A DNA stretch of 19,584 nucleotides from Pseudomonadales bacterium (GTDB lineage Bacteria > Pseudomonadota > Gammaproteobacteria > Pseudomonadales > Azotimanducaceae): NCBI GenBank assembly GCA_029244465.1, contig JAQWQN010000199.1:1-19584 (forward strand). The letters are read 5' to 3'. Of the stretch, positions 13,766 through 19,584 are shown piece by piece; the stretch's first letter is position 1; each line of letters opens with the position of its first letter. Below the pieces are notes generated by a model, which saw only the letters and a list, made by a program, of their open reading frames with translations, was not told the DNA's origin and did not search any database. The translations under genes and the position numbers were made by a program.

Positions 13766-15460
13766 CTACATTCGCTCGGGTGTATCTATGCCCAGTAATG
13801 ACAATCCAAGCTGCAATGTATCGGCGGTTTGGCGCGCCAGTACCAATCGGCGCGTTTTCACCTCTCCAGTACTTTTTAGAATCGGACAGGCTTCGTAAAA
13901 CTGCGTGAAACGAGTCGCCAGTTCATAGAGATACGTGCATAAATAATGCGGATATCCTTCCGCAGCGACTTGTTCGAGGGTATCGTTTAGAGCGGCCAGT
14001 GTGACCGCCAGACGTCGCTCCGGTTCGTCCACAGCGATGGCCTCGCTGGGTAGAGTCGCAACCTCTATCTCTCCGCGACTAAAAATGCTGCGCACTCTGG
14101 TGTAAGCGTACTGTAGGTAGGGAGATGTATTGCCTTCAAAGCTGATCATCTGATCCCAGTCAAAGACATAATCACTGGTTCGGTTTTTGCAGAGATCACC
14201 GTATTTCACGGCACCGATACCTATGATTTTCGAAAGTTTCCGAGCTGCTTGCAATTCTAGACCGGGGTTCTTTTCTTGCACGAGTCTAAGCGCACGATTT
14301 TCTGCCTCGCGGAGGAGGTCTGCCAGCTTAATGATGTCGCCCGAGCGTGTTTTAAACGGCTTGCCGTCGGCACCAAGCATCGTTCCGAACGGGAGGTGCT
14401 CGAGGCTTGATTGGTTCGCGTTAAAACCAGCGAGACGCGCAACTGCAAAAATTTGTTTAAAGTGCAGGTTCTGGCGGGCATCTGTGCAGTAGAGGATACG
14501 ATCTGCATCTAATTCACTTGTGCGATAAGCGATGGCAGCAAGGTCTGTCGTTGCATAAAGGTAACCGCCGTCGGACTTTTGCACGATGACGGGTAGAATG
14601 TCGCCCTTTTTCGTTTTGAATTCGTCGAGAAAAACGCACTGGGCGCCGTCGCTTTCTTGTAAGAGTCCCTTGTTTTCGAGGGCTTTGATCACACCCGGTA
14701 GCGCCTCGTTATAGCGGCTTTCGCCGGCAATGTGTTCCGGCGACAAAGTCACACCCAATCGATCATAGATGTCTTGGCAGTGCGACATGGAAATAGCTAT
14801 GAACTTTTGCCATTGCAGGGCGGCGTATTCGGCGCCTGATTGAAGGTCTACGACAGCTTTACGAGCTCGGTTTTGGAACGCCTCATCCTCGTCGAACCGT
14901 ACTTTTGCTGATCGGTAGAACGTCTCTAGATCCGCCAGTTGATCAGAGCTCTCTCCGCTCTCCTGGAGGTATTCCAAAAGCATGCCAAATTGAGTACCCC
15001 AGTCACCAACGTGGTTTTGGCGTAATACTTGGTGACCTTGCGCTTCCAGTACTCGAACAATACTGTCACCTATGATGGTGGATCGCAGGTGCCCGACGTG
15101 CATTTCCTTCGCAAGATTAGGTGCGGAATAGTCGACCACAATCGTCGCCGGCGGTGTGGCTTGGCTCACTTGACCGGGGGCAGCAGTCGCGAGCCAGATT
15201 GGATCCAAAGTAAAATTCAAAAATCCTGGCCCGGCTATCTCAATTTGACTGGCAATGCCGTCGAGATCGAGGTGATCGATGACTTGTTGCGCGACCTCAC
15301 GAGGATTTTTCTTCTCCCGCTTGGCAGCGGCCATCACGCCGTTGGCTTGATAGTCTCCGAATTCGGGGCGGCTTGCCGCCTGTACCAGGGCGTCGCCTTG
15401 AAGACCGAGGACGGCAAAGGTTTGTTCAATGCGCTTGCTGAGCATTGCCTTTATTTGCAT
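13766..15460 (-). CDS. argS: Arginyl-tRNA synthetase
   Basis: Class I synthetase charging tRNA-Arg. The 564 residues compare well with 577 in E. coli. The HIGH-type motif is HVGH (121-124) inside SAPNLAKEMHVGHLRST, the strongest ArgS hallmark. The KMSKS loop is replaced by the family's degenerate GKPFKTRSGD. An N-terminal Add1 tRNA-binding domain (first 90 or so residues, RPEFGDYQANG) and the C-terminal DALR anticodon domain ending LSLLGIDTPERM are both present. The ATG at 15458-15460 is 2 bases after the TAA of the upstream cold-shock-domain gene, so both probably share a message. It converges on desA with a 72-base gap. Confidence 0.98.
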   Translation of the reverse strand: MQIKAMLSKRIEQTFAVLGLQGDALVQAASRPEFGDYQANGVMAAAKREKKNPREVAQQVIDHLDLDGIASQIEIAGPGFLNFTLDPIWLATAAPGQVSQATPPATIVVDYSAPNLAKEMHVGHLRSTIIGDSIVRVLEAQGHQVLRQNHVGDWGTQFGMLLEYLQESGESSDQLADLETFYRSAKVRFDEDEAFQNRARKAVVDLQSGAEYAALQWQKFIAISMSHCQDIYDRLGVTLSPEHIAGESRYNEALPGVIKALENKGLLQESDGAQCVFLDEFKTKKGDILPVIVQKSDGGYLYATTDLAAIAYRTSELDADRILYCTDARQNLHFKQIFAVARLAGFNANQSSLEHLPFGTMLGADGKPFKTRSGDIIKLADLLREAENRALRLVQEKNPGLELQAARKLSKIIGIGAVKYGDLCKNRTSDYVFDWDQMISFEGNTSPYLQYAYTRVRSIFSRGEIEVATLPSEAIAVDEPERRLAVTLAALNDTLEQVAAEGYPHYLCTYLYELATRFTQFYEACPILKSTGEVKTRRLVLARQTADTLQLGLSLLGIDTPERM

Positions 15461-15462
15461 GG

Positions 15463-16107
15463 TTAATCCAGAGGAGTGACGTGCTCCGCTTGCGCGCCCC
15501 GTTCGTTCTTCACAACCACGTAGCTAACTTGTTGACCATCTCTCAGCGCTGGACGAGAGCGACGATCATCAGAAACGATAGACCTCTGGTGAACGAATAT
15601 TTCTTCTTCATTAGGACGCACGATGAAGCCATAACCTTTAGAGCGGTTGAACCATTTGACCTCGCCTTCTTCGACAGGACCGCTGGGCGCGCTCGGTTGT
15701 GGTGCTGCATCTCGAGTTGAGTCTCGATCGGGCTCTTGACGAGCACTCTGGTTGCGATTCTGACGCTGATTGTCCCGCTTCTGGTCCGATGTGTTTCGGT
15801 TTGGTCGTTGTCCGTCGTTTGAATCATTACGATTGTTGCCACGATTACGGTCACGTGATCCACGTCGATTATTTTTGTTTGTTTGCCCCGGCCTGCTACT
15901 TGCCGAGTCGCCCTCCTGCTTAGAGGGGCGAACAGGTGGCACTGAATTGCTAGCCAACTTTGCAATAAACAAACCGTTCACGACAAAGGCGCCTATGGCG
16001 ATGACTAGAAGAGCGAAATAGTTGTCGGCGAAGAAGCGCGCGGAGAGTTCTGTGACCAGATAACCCAGCAGCAAAGCGCTGGCGAAAATGGCTATTATTT
16101 TTTGCAT
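15463..16107 (-). CDS. Membrane-anchored cold-shock-domain protein
   Basis: A 214-residue protein with an unusual layout. Two hydrophobic helices (about residues 4-22 and 31-50) form a membrane hairpin. A long Arg/Asn/Asp/Gln-rich, surely disordered linker (about 55-145) has clusters such as NRRGSRDRNRGNNRND. The C-terminal cold-shock domain (about 147-213) begins GEVKWFNRSKGYGFIV, with RNP1 KGYGFI at 157-162 and RNP2 IFVHQ at 170-174, so it should bind single-stranded nucleic acid, probably RNA, at the inner membrane. That activity is inferred from the domain; its role is unknown. The ATG at 16107 has GGGAT about 7 bases upstream. It lies 47 bases after the cyclophilin gene and 2 bases before argS, which makes a link with translation tempting. 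Confidence 0.85.
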   Translation of the reverse strand: MQKIIAIFASALLLGYLVTELSARFFADNYFALLVIAIGAFVVNGLFIAKLASNSVPPVRPSKQEGDSASSRPGQTNKNNRRGSRDRNRGNNRNDSNDGQRPNRNTSDQKRDNQRQNRNQSARQEPDRDSTRDAAPQPSAPSGPVEEGEVKWFNRSKGYGFIVRPNEEEIFVHQRSIVSDDRRSRPALRDGQQVSYVVVKNERGAQAEHVTPLD

Positions 16108-16154
16108 GACGATCCCAAATTAATGATGCCGATAAACGACACAGATGTAAGCAG

Positions 16155-16751
16155 TTACTCGATAAGAGTAATGCTTGAGATGATAACGAGTTCCTCGGGC
16201 ACCGCAGCCATTCCGTGGCTTAAGTGGGTGCTGACGAGTTCGATAGACTCGACGACTTCGTACCCTGCTGAGATACGGCCAAAAACGGTATACCCGGCTT
16301 GGCTGCCAGCGGCGTCGAGATGGGTGTTGTCTTTCACGTTGATGAAAAACTGTGTATCCGCCGAGTCTGGGTCCGACAAGCGGGCCATAGCGACGGTGCC
16401 TTTGGTATTCTTAATGCCATTGAAACTTTCGTTGGCGACTGTTTTCGGGCCAGGCACGTAACTTATCTGTTGGTCGTACCCGCCACCTTGGATCATGAAA
16501 TTAGCGATGACACGGTGAAAGATGAGATCGCTGTAAAAGCCGCTCGCAACAAGGTCAAGGAAGTTTGTCACGGTGAGTGGCGCTAGCTTTTGCAACAATT
16601 CAACTTCGATCACGCCGTGATTCGTATTGATGGCAACGCGTGGGTTTGCGGCCTGCACGAGCGACGAGAGGCTCAAGCAGCAAACGAGGATAACAGAGGG
16701 CAGCGCTCGAACGAACGCCCAATGCGGTTTGCAAAGATCTAATGTTTTCAT
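16155..16751 (-). CDS. Periplasmic cyclophilin-type peptidyl-prolyl isomerase
   Basis: Catalyses cis-trans isomerisation of proline peptide bonds during protein folding outside the cytoplasm. The first 34 residues form a Sec signal peptide (hydrophobic core SVILVCCLSLSSLV, cleavage likely after VQA). The cyclophilin fold follows: FHRVI with catalytic Arg80, FMIQGGG, TVAMAR near 119 and DSADTQFFINV near 129, then GYTVFGRI. The 198-residue length matches PpiA-like enzymes. It lies between pdxJ (124 bases upstream) and the cold-shock-domain gene. No clear ribosome binding site is seen before the ATG. Family is certain; PpiA is the nearest E. coli counterpart by location and signal peptide, but I give no symbol. 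Confidence 0.93.
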   Translation of the reverse strand: MKTLDLCKPHWAFVRALPSVILVCCLSLSSLVQAANPRVAINTNHGVIEVELLQKLAPLTVTNFLDLVASGFYSDLIFHRVIANFMIQGGGYDQQISYVPGPKTVANESFNGIKNTKGTVAMARLSDPDSADTQFFINVKDNTHLDAAGSQAGYTVFGRISAGYEVVESIELVSTHLSHGMAAVPEELVIISSITLIE

Positions 16752-16875
16752 GCGTGCATGATAGTCGACGCGCCGGCGCCTGGGTAGCGAGATATTGTCA
16801 CCGGTCGACGATTGCGAGGGTGCGTGAGTTGCGACCAGGCGTCATAAAAGAAGACTTCTGCAGTCTTAGCAGGCG
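16752..16875 (-). promoter_or_regulatory. pdxJ to cyclophilin gap with palindromes and repeats
   Basis: 124 bases inside an otherwise tight operon. It contains GTCGACG twice, exactly 40 bases apart (16764-16770 and 16804-16810), a 10-base palindrome GCGCCGGCGC at 16770-16779, and CAGGCGTCA at 16836-16844, which is repeated at 16870-16878 over the pdxJ end. The spacing suggests a promoter or operator for the cyclophilin gene, but no good -35/-10 pair was found. Confidence 0.3.
16841..16867 (-). terminator. Possible weak terminator after pdxJ
   Basis: Read on the minus strand, AAGACT and AGTCTT (16867-16862 and 16856-16851) form a 6-bp stem with a 5-base loop, followed at once by CTTTTAT. It starts 8 bases past the pdxJ stop. 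The stem is short and AT-rich, so any termination would be partial. Confidence 0.3.
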
Positions 16876-17649
16876 TCAGTCAGGTGGGATCAGTGCCAAA
16901 TACTTGCGCGTTGATTCAAACAAACCATATTCGAGGGCATCGGCGATCAAGGCATGTCCGATGGACACCTCGTTGATCTCGGCCTGTTGACAAAAAATTG
17001 ACAGATTGCCTAAATCTAAGTCGTGTCCGGCGTTCACGCCAAGCCCGATTTGATGTGCATGGCGCGCAGCGTTTGCATAAGTTCTGAGGCTATCTTCGGT
17101 ACGTGGATCATCCACACCATGTGCCCAGATCGTCTCGGCCAGCGGGCCTGTGTAGAGCTCTATGCGATCTGCGCCATGTGTTTTGGCCGCGTCGATTTGA
17201 TCAAGCTCTGGATCCATAAAAAGAGAGACTCGCGCGCCGAAAGATTGGTACAGGCTGATTTTGTCCGCCAATTCGGAGTTGTTTGTGCGCAAATCCCAGC
17301 CATGGTCTGACGTGAGTTGATCGTCACTGTCAGGTACCAAGGTCGCCTGGCTGGGTGCTGTATCTTTGATGAGCGTATCAAAGCCTGGATAGCCCTCAAT
17401 GGTTGGCGCAGCATGCGGATTACCTTCGATATTGAATTCCACGTCAGGATATTCATTGTTTAAGAGTGCGGCTAAATCGTAGACATCCTGGGGGCGGATG
17501 TGGCGCTGGTCTGGCCGTGGGTGGACGGTGATGCCTTTGACGCCAGCTGCGATTACAGTTCGCGCGGCAGCAACCACGCTGGGCCGATGGCCTTCGCGTG
17601 AGTTTCTTAACACCGCGATCTTGTTGAGATTGACGGAAAGGACAGTCAT
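16876..17649 (-). CDS. pdxJ: Pyridoxine 5'-phosphate synthase
   Basis: Condenses 1-deoxyxylulose 5-phosphate with 3-amino-1-hydroxyacetone phosphate to form pyridoxine 5'-phosphate, the ring-forming step of the DXP-dependent vitamin B6 pathway. Active-site residues are in place: His43 and Arg45 in GITVHPRPD, His50 in RHI, Glu75 in FNIEGNP, and His209 in GVNAGHD, then VSIGHALI near the C-terminus. Odd: the N-terminus reads VNLNKIAVLRNSREG, whereas the enterobacterial type has NIDHIATLRNARG. The Asn-Lys form, the FNIEGNP block and the ELYTGP block resemble PdxJ of Bacteroidetes. At 257 residues it is slightly longer than E. coli PdxJ (243). It is not next to era/recO, the usual gammaproteobacterial site. 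The ATG is one base after the upstream TGA. Confidence 0.92.
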   Translation of the reverse strand: MTVLSVNLNKIAVLRNSREGHRPSVVAAARTVIAAGVKGITVHPRPDQRHIRPQDVYDLAALLNNEYPDVEFNIEGNPHAAPTIEGYPGFDTLIKDTAPSQATLVPDSDDQLTSDHGWDLRTNNSELADKISLYQSFGARVSLFMDPELDQIDAAKTHGADRIELYTGPLAETIWAHGVDDPRTEDSLRTYANAARHAHQIGLGVNAGHDLDLGNLSIFCQQAEINEVSIGHALIADALEYGLFESTRKYLALIPPD

Positions 17650-17650
17650 G

Positions 17651-18319
17651 TCAGGACCAGGCCGAGCGTTGTGGCCGAGCCTTTAAAAGCACACCAGCGA
17701 TTAACCCGAGGAGGATGAATCCGGCGCCCAACATAATTCCTTCATTCGCTGCATTGTCATGCAAGAGGTTGCGCTCCTCGGCAATGTCACCAAGTTCATC
17801 GCGCAATCGAGCGTTAACGTCTTGGAGGCGGAGATTCTCTTCGTGGGTTTCGACGGCGCTGGAAGAGATGCTGGTGATGCGATCGAGCGCTACCTTTAAT
17901 TCGTCTATCTCGTTGGCGGAAGCCTGCTTTGCGTTATCCTGTTTTACAGTGTCCTGAGTCAAGTTTGAGATTTGAGATTGGGCACGCTGCACTTGCTGCT
18001 CAAGTCTGGTGATTTCTCGTTGCGCAGTGATGAGCCTGAGCTTGGCGATAGGTTCATCGACGAGATACTGGCTTCGAATCCAACCCTCCGTACCACGAGT
18101 CGTGCGGATTTGGGTGAACCCCGCCTCGACGTCTTCCCCGACTACGGCGAGCTGCGTGCCGCTTGCTAAGCCGCGGTGCAGGATTCTGTGGCTGCCAGAA
18201 GGACCACTCCTTAGCGGCACGGTCAACTCGTCGGAGATATAGACCGTATTGCTATTGGCGACGGGCGCACAAACAACAGCCAAAAAAAACAAAGTGCTTA
18301 GTTGAGTTGGTATCATCAT
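17651..18319 (-). CDS. SH3 and anchor domain protein (YgiM/TIGR04211 type)
   Basis: A 222-residue envelope protein of unknown function. A signal peptide (TLFFLAVVCAPVA, about residues 9-21) leads into a bacterial SH3 domain (about 25-90; YISDELTVPLRSGPSG, then GTEGWIRSQYL). A coiled coil of about 90 residues follows (EITRLEQQVQRAQSQISNL onward). It ends with a transmembrane helix (IMLGAGFILLGLIAGVLL) and a short basic tail. This order is that of the YgiM family, so the SH3 part should lie in the periplasm, perhaps near peptidoglycan (inference). ATG 18317-18319 is preferred over TTG 18340 because TTCCTT at 18329-18334 (AAGGAA on the coding strand) is 9 bases upstream. The TGA stop is one base from the pdxJ ATG. 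Confidence 0.88.
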   Translation of the reverse strand: MMIPTQLSTLFFLAVVCAPVANSNTVYISDELTVPLRSGPSGSHRILHRGLASGTQLAVVGEDVEAGFTQIRTTRGTEGWIRSQYLVDEPIAKLRLITAQREITRLEQQVQRAQSQISNLTQDTVKQDNAKQASANEIDELKVALDRITSISSSAVETHEENLRLQDVNARLRDELGDIAEERNLLHDNAANEGIMLGAGFILLGLIAGVLLKARPQRSAWS

Positions 18320-18334
18320 GTCGGGGATTTCCTT
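18317..18334 (-). promoter_or_regulatory. Ribosome binding site fixing the SH3-protein start
   Basis: AAGGAA on the minus strand (18334 down to 18329), 9 bases from ATG 18319. The frame extends 7 codons further to a TTG at 18340, but that extension would cover this site. Confidence 0.55.
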
Positions 18335-18358
18335 GCACAAACAGATCGGGTGTGTGAT

Positions 18359-18961
18359 TCAACGTTCTGTTTTCGTTTCGACCGCATCGTCCAAAGAATC
18401 ACTGTTATTGGGATCGAGTAGGTGTTCTTCGGTCAGCAAGCCTTTGAAATGCAGAAAGGCAAAAGTTGCCATAAGGAAGACTAGATTGAGGCCGAGCAAA
18501 CCGACGAATTTGAACGTCACCCAGGTATCTAGAGAGTAGGAATAGGCAACGTAGATATTGACTGTTCCAGAGATAGTGAACGCAAGCGCCCAACCATACG
18601 TCAACGATCGCCATGCAGAGTCTGGTAGACGTAGCACTTTGCCGAGCATTTTTTCCACCAAGAAGGTTTTGGCAAACAGGTGCGCACCGACAAGAACTAG
18701 GGCAAGCAGCCAGTTTATGATAGAAGGCTTCCATTTGATAAAAGTCTCGTCTTGGAAGATCAATGTCATTCCGCCGAGGATCATGCTCGCCCAGAAAGTA
18801 AGTTTGAGTTCGTTTCCGATCGGCTTCTTCATCAGCCAATAGAGGCAGATTTGCACGGTCACCGCGACCATGAGAACGCCAGTGGCTAGAAAGATGTCTT
18901 TTGTCATGAAATAAACGACAACAAAAGCGAGGATGGCGATGTAATCAATAAATTGCTGCAT
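18359..18961 (-). CDS. yciB: Inner membrane protein YciB (septation protein A family)
   Basis: Polytopic inner-membrane protein of the YciB/IspZ family, named for a septation defect in Shigella and linked in E. coli to envelope synthesis and the divisome; its precise activity is not settled. Family marks are the N-terminal MQQFIDYIAILAFVVVYF, KKPIGNELKLTFWASMIL, KWKPSIINWLLALVL, and LRLPDSAWRSLTYGWALAF. Five to six hydrophobic helices are visible. At 200 residues it is about 20 longer than E. coli YciB (179) because of an acidic C-terminal tail (DPNNSDSLDDAVETKTER). It is the first gene of a minus-strand run; the SH3 protein follows after 39 bases. Confidence 0.94.
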   Translation of the reverse strand: MQQFIDYIAILAFVVVYFMTKDIFLATGVLMVAVTVQICLYWLMKKPIGNELKLTFWASMILGGMTLIFQDETFIKWKPSIINWLLALVLVGAHLFAKTFLVEKMLGKVLRLPDSAWRSLTYGWALAFTISGTVNIYVAYSYSLDTWVTFKFVGLLGLNLVFLMATFAFLHFKGLLTEEHLLDPNNSDSLDDAVETKTER

Positions 18962-19080
18962 TCTACTTAACTAGCTGGTTGCGTATGCTTGCGCGGTTTG
19001 AATGTGAGCGATCTGCAAACCGCGAATGAAGCGAGTGGCGCGCATCATATGCGATTCACGACCAAAACGGCAGGTACCAG
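18962..19080. promoter_or_regulatory. Divergent yciB/yciO promoter region
   Basis: 119 bases between two outward-facing genes. On the minus strand TATGAT at 19049-19044 is a fair -10 box for yciB without a convincing -35. If it is used, the yciB leader would be about 75 bases long and would contain the inverted repeat at 18992-19024. AGGT at 19072-19075 is the likely ribosome binding site of yciO. Confidence 0.35.
18992..19024. repeat. Perfect 9-bp inverted repeat (operator or leader hairpin)
   Basis: CGCGGTTTG (18992-19000) and CAAACCGCG (19016-19024) are exact reverse complements around a 15-base loop. The centre-to-centre distance of 24 bases is a little over two helical turns. There is no U-tract on either side, so it is not an intrinsic terminator. 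It may be a repressor site or an RNA hairpin in the yciB leader. Confidence 0.6.
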
Positions 19081-19584
19081 TTGGCACAGTTGCTTGAGAT
19101 ACATTCTACCCATCCACAACCTAGGATGATCCGCCTGGTGGCTGAAAAGCTGCGCCAGGGAGGGGCAGTGATCGTCTATCCGACGGATACGGCGTATGCG
19201 CTCGCGTGTCGTATTGGCGATAAGGCAGCGCTCGAGCGGATCGTTGCGTTGCGTCAATTGCCGAAAGGACATCAGTTCACCATCGCGTGCCATGACTTGA
19301 AATCGCTAGGGGTATATGCGCGGGTGGACAATGCGGCCTATCGTCTGTTGCGGCGAGCGACACCAGGTCCTTTTACATTTGTTATGAGAGCGACTCGTGA
19401 TGTCCCCAAGCGGGTTCTGCATGCCAAACGCAGAACGATCGGGATGCGAGTGCCCGATCAGGCTGTCGCGGTGGCGTTACTTGAACATCTACAAGAGCCC
19501 TTGTTAACCACTACGGTGCGATTGCCCGGTGAAGATGAGCCTCTCGGGTCAGCATGGGAGATCAACCAGCGAATAGGCAAACAG
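19081..19584 (+). CDS. yciO: YciO (Sua5/YrdC/YwlC family), 3' end cut by window
   Basis: A paralogue of TsaC/Sua5, the threonylcarbamoyl-AMP synthases of the tRNA t6A pathway; YciO itself has no settled role. The 168 codons visible run without a stop to the window end. Typical blocks are GGAVIVYPTDTAYAL (residues 26-40), ERIVALRQLPKGHQFT, TPGPFTFVMRAT and RTIGMRVPD. The first ATG is at 19126, but TTG 19081 gives LAQLLEIHSTHPQPRMI, which aligns residue by residue with the E. coli YciO start (SQFFYIHPDNPQQRLI). AGGT lies at 19072-19075 with suitable spacing, so I chose the TTG. In Pseudomonas-like genomes scpA, scpB and rluB come next. E. coli YciO is about 206 residues, so some 40 are missing here. 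Confidence 0.9.
   Translation, partial: MAQLLEIHSTHPQPRMIRLVAEKLRQGGAVIVYPTDTAYALACRIGDKAALERIVALRQLPKGHQFTIACHDLKSLGVYARVDNAAYRLLRRATPGPFTFVMRATRDVPKRVLHAKRRTIGMRVPDQAVAVALLEHLQEPLLTTTVRLPGEDEPLGSAWEINQRIGKQ

Noticed and set aside
15630..15910. Arg/Asn-rich linker of the cold-shock protein as a frameshift or low-complexity artefact
   Set aside because: The frame stays open into a fully conserved cold-shock domain, so the linker is genuine coding sequence.
1..19584. Mobile element, CRISPR array, toxin-antitoxin or defence system
   Set aside because: No transposase, integrase, spaced repeats or defence-domain protein was found on either strand; all large frames are accounted for by housekeeping or envelope genes.

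Overview
The window reads as a stretch of ordinary chromosome from a gammaproteobacterium, probably free-living and not an enteric. The evidence is the gene order metG / apbC / dcd, the block purM / DUF2066 / CDP-alcohol phosphatidyltransferase / hda, a Pseudomonas-DesA-like desaturase, and the pair yciB / yciO, all with gammaproteobacterial protein signatures. Base composition looks moderate and even. I saw no rRNA, tRNA, insertion sequence, phage gene or CRISPR array. Coding density is very high: the longest gap between genes is about 184 bases (12310-12493), so no stretch over 300 bases lacks a gene.

Layout. (1) 1-3828: metG on the minus strand diverges from apbC-dcd on the plus strand. 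(2) 3856-9659: purM on the minus strand diverges from a tight plus-strand run of DUF2066 protein, CDP-alcohol phosphatidyltransferase, hda and a MurG-like glycosyltransferase, whose junctions overlap or abut; a serA-type dehydrogenase follows. (3) 9656-12309: a coupled minus-strand pair, an sseA-type sulfurtransferase followed by bifunctional mnmC. (4) 12500-13693: desA-type fatty acid desaturase on the plus strand. (5) 13766-18961: a six-gene minus-strand run transcribed yciB, SH3/anchor protein, pdxJ, periplasmic cyclophilin, membrane-anchored cold-shock-domain protein, argS. (6) 19081-19584: the first 168 codons of yciO, cut off by the window end.

Functions. Translation and tRNA biology (metG, argS, mnmC, perhaps the sulfurtransferase and yciO) sit beside nucleotide metabolism (dcd, purM), Fe-S assembly (apbC), replication control (hda), membrane and envelope biology (CDP-alcohol phosphatidyltransferase, MurG-like protein, desaturase, yciB, cyclophilin) and small-molecule synthesis (serA, pdxJ).

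Nothing here is a clear new defence or mobile system. The points most worth a second look are: a MurG of the Bacillus 'second MurG' type placed after hda; a PdxJ of the type I associate with Bacteroidetes; a two-helix membrane protein with an Arg/Asn-rich linker and a C-terminal cold-shock domain directly upstream of argS; the coupling of a sulfurtransferase to mnmC through an overlapping TTG start; and a perfect 9-bp inverted repeat in the yciB/yciO divergent promoter region. All identifications come from reading motifs and from memory of the families; no search was run.
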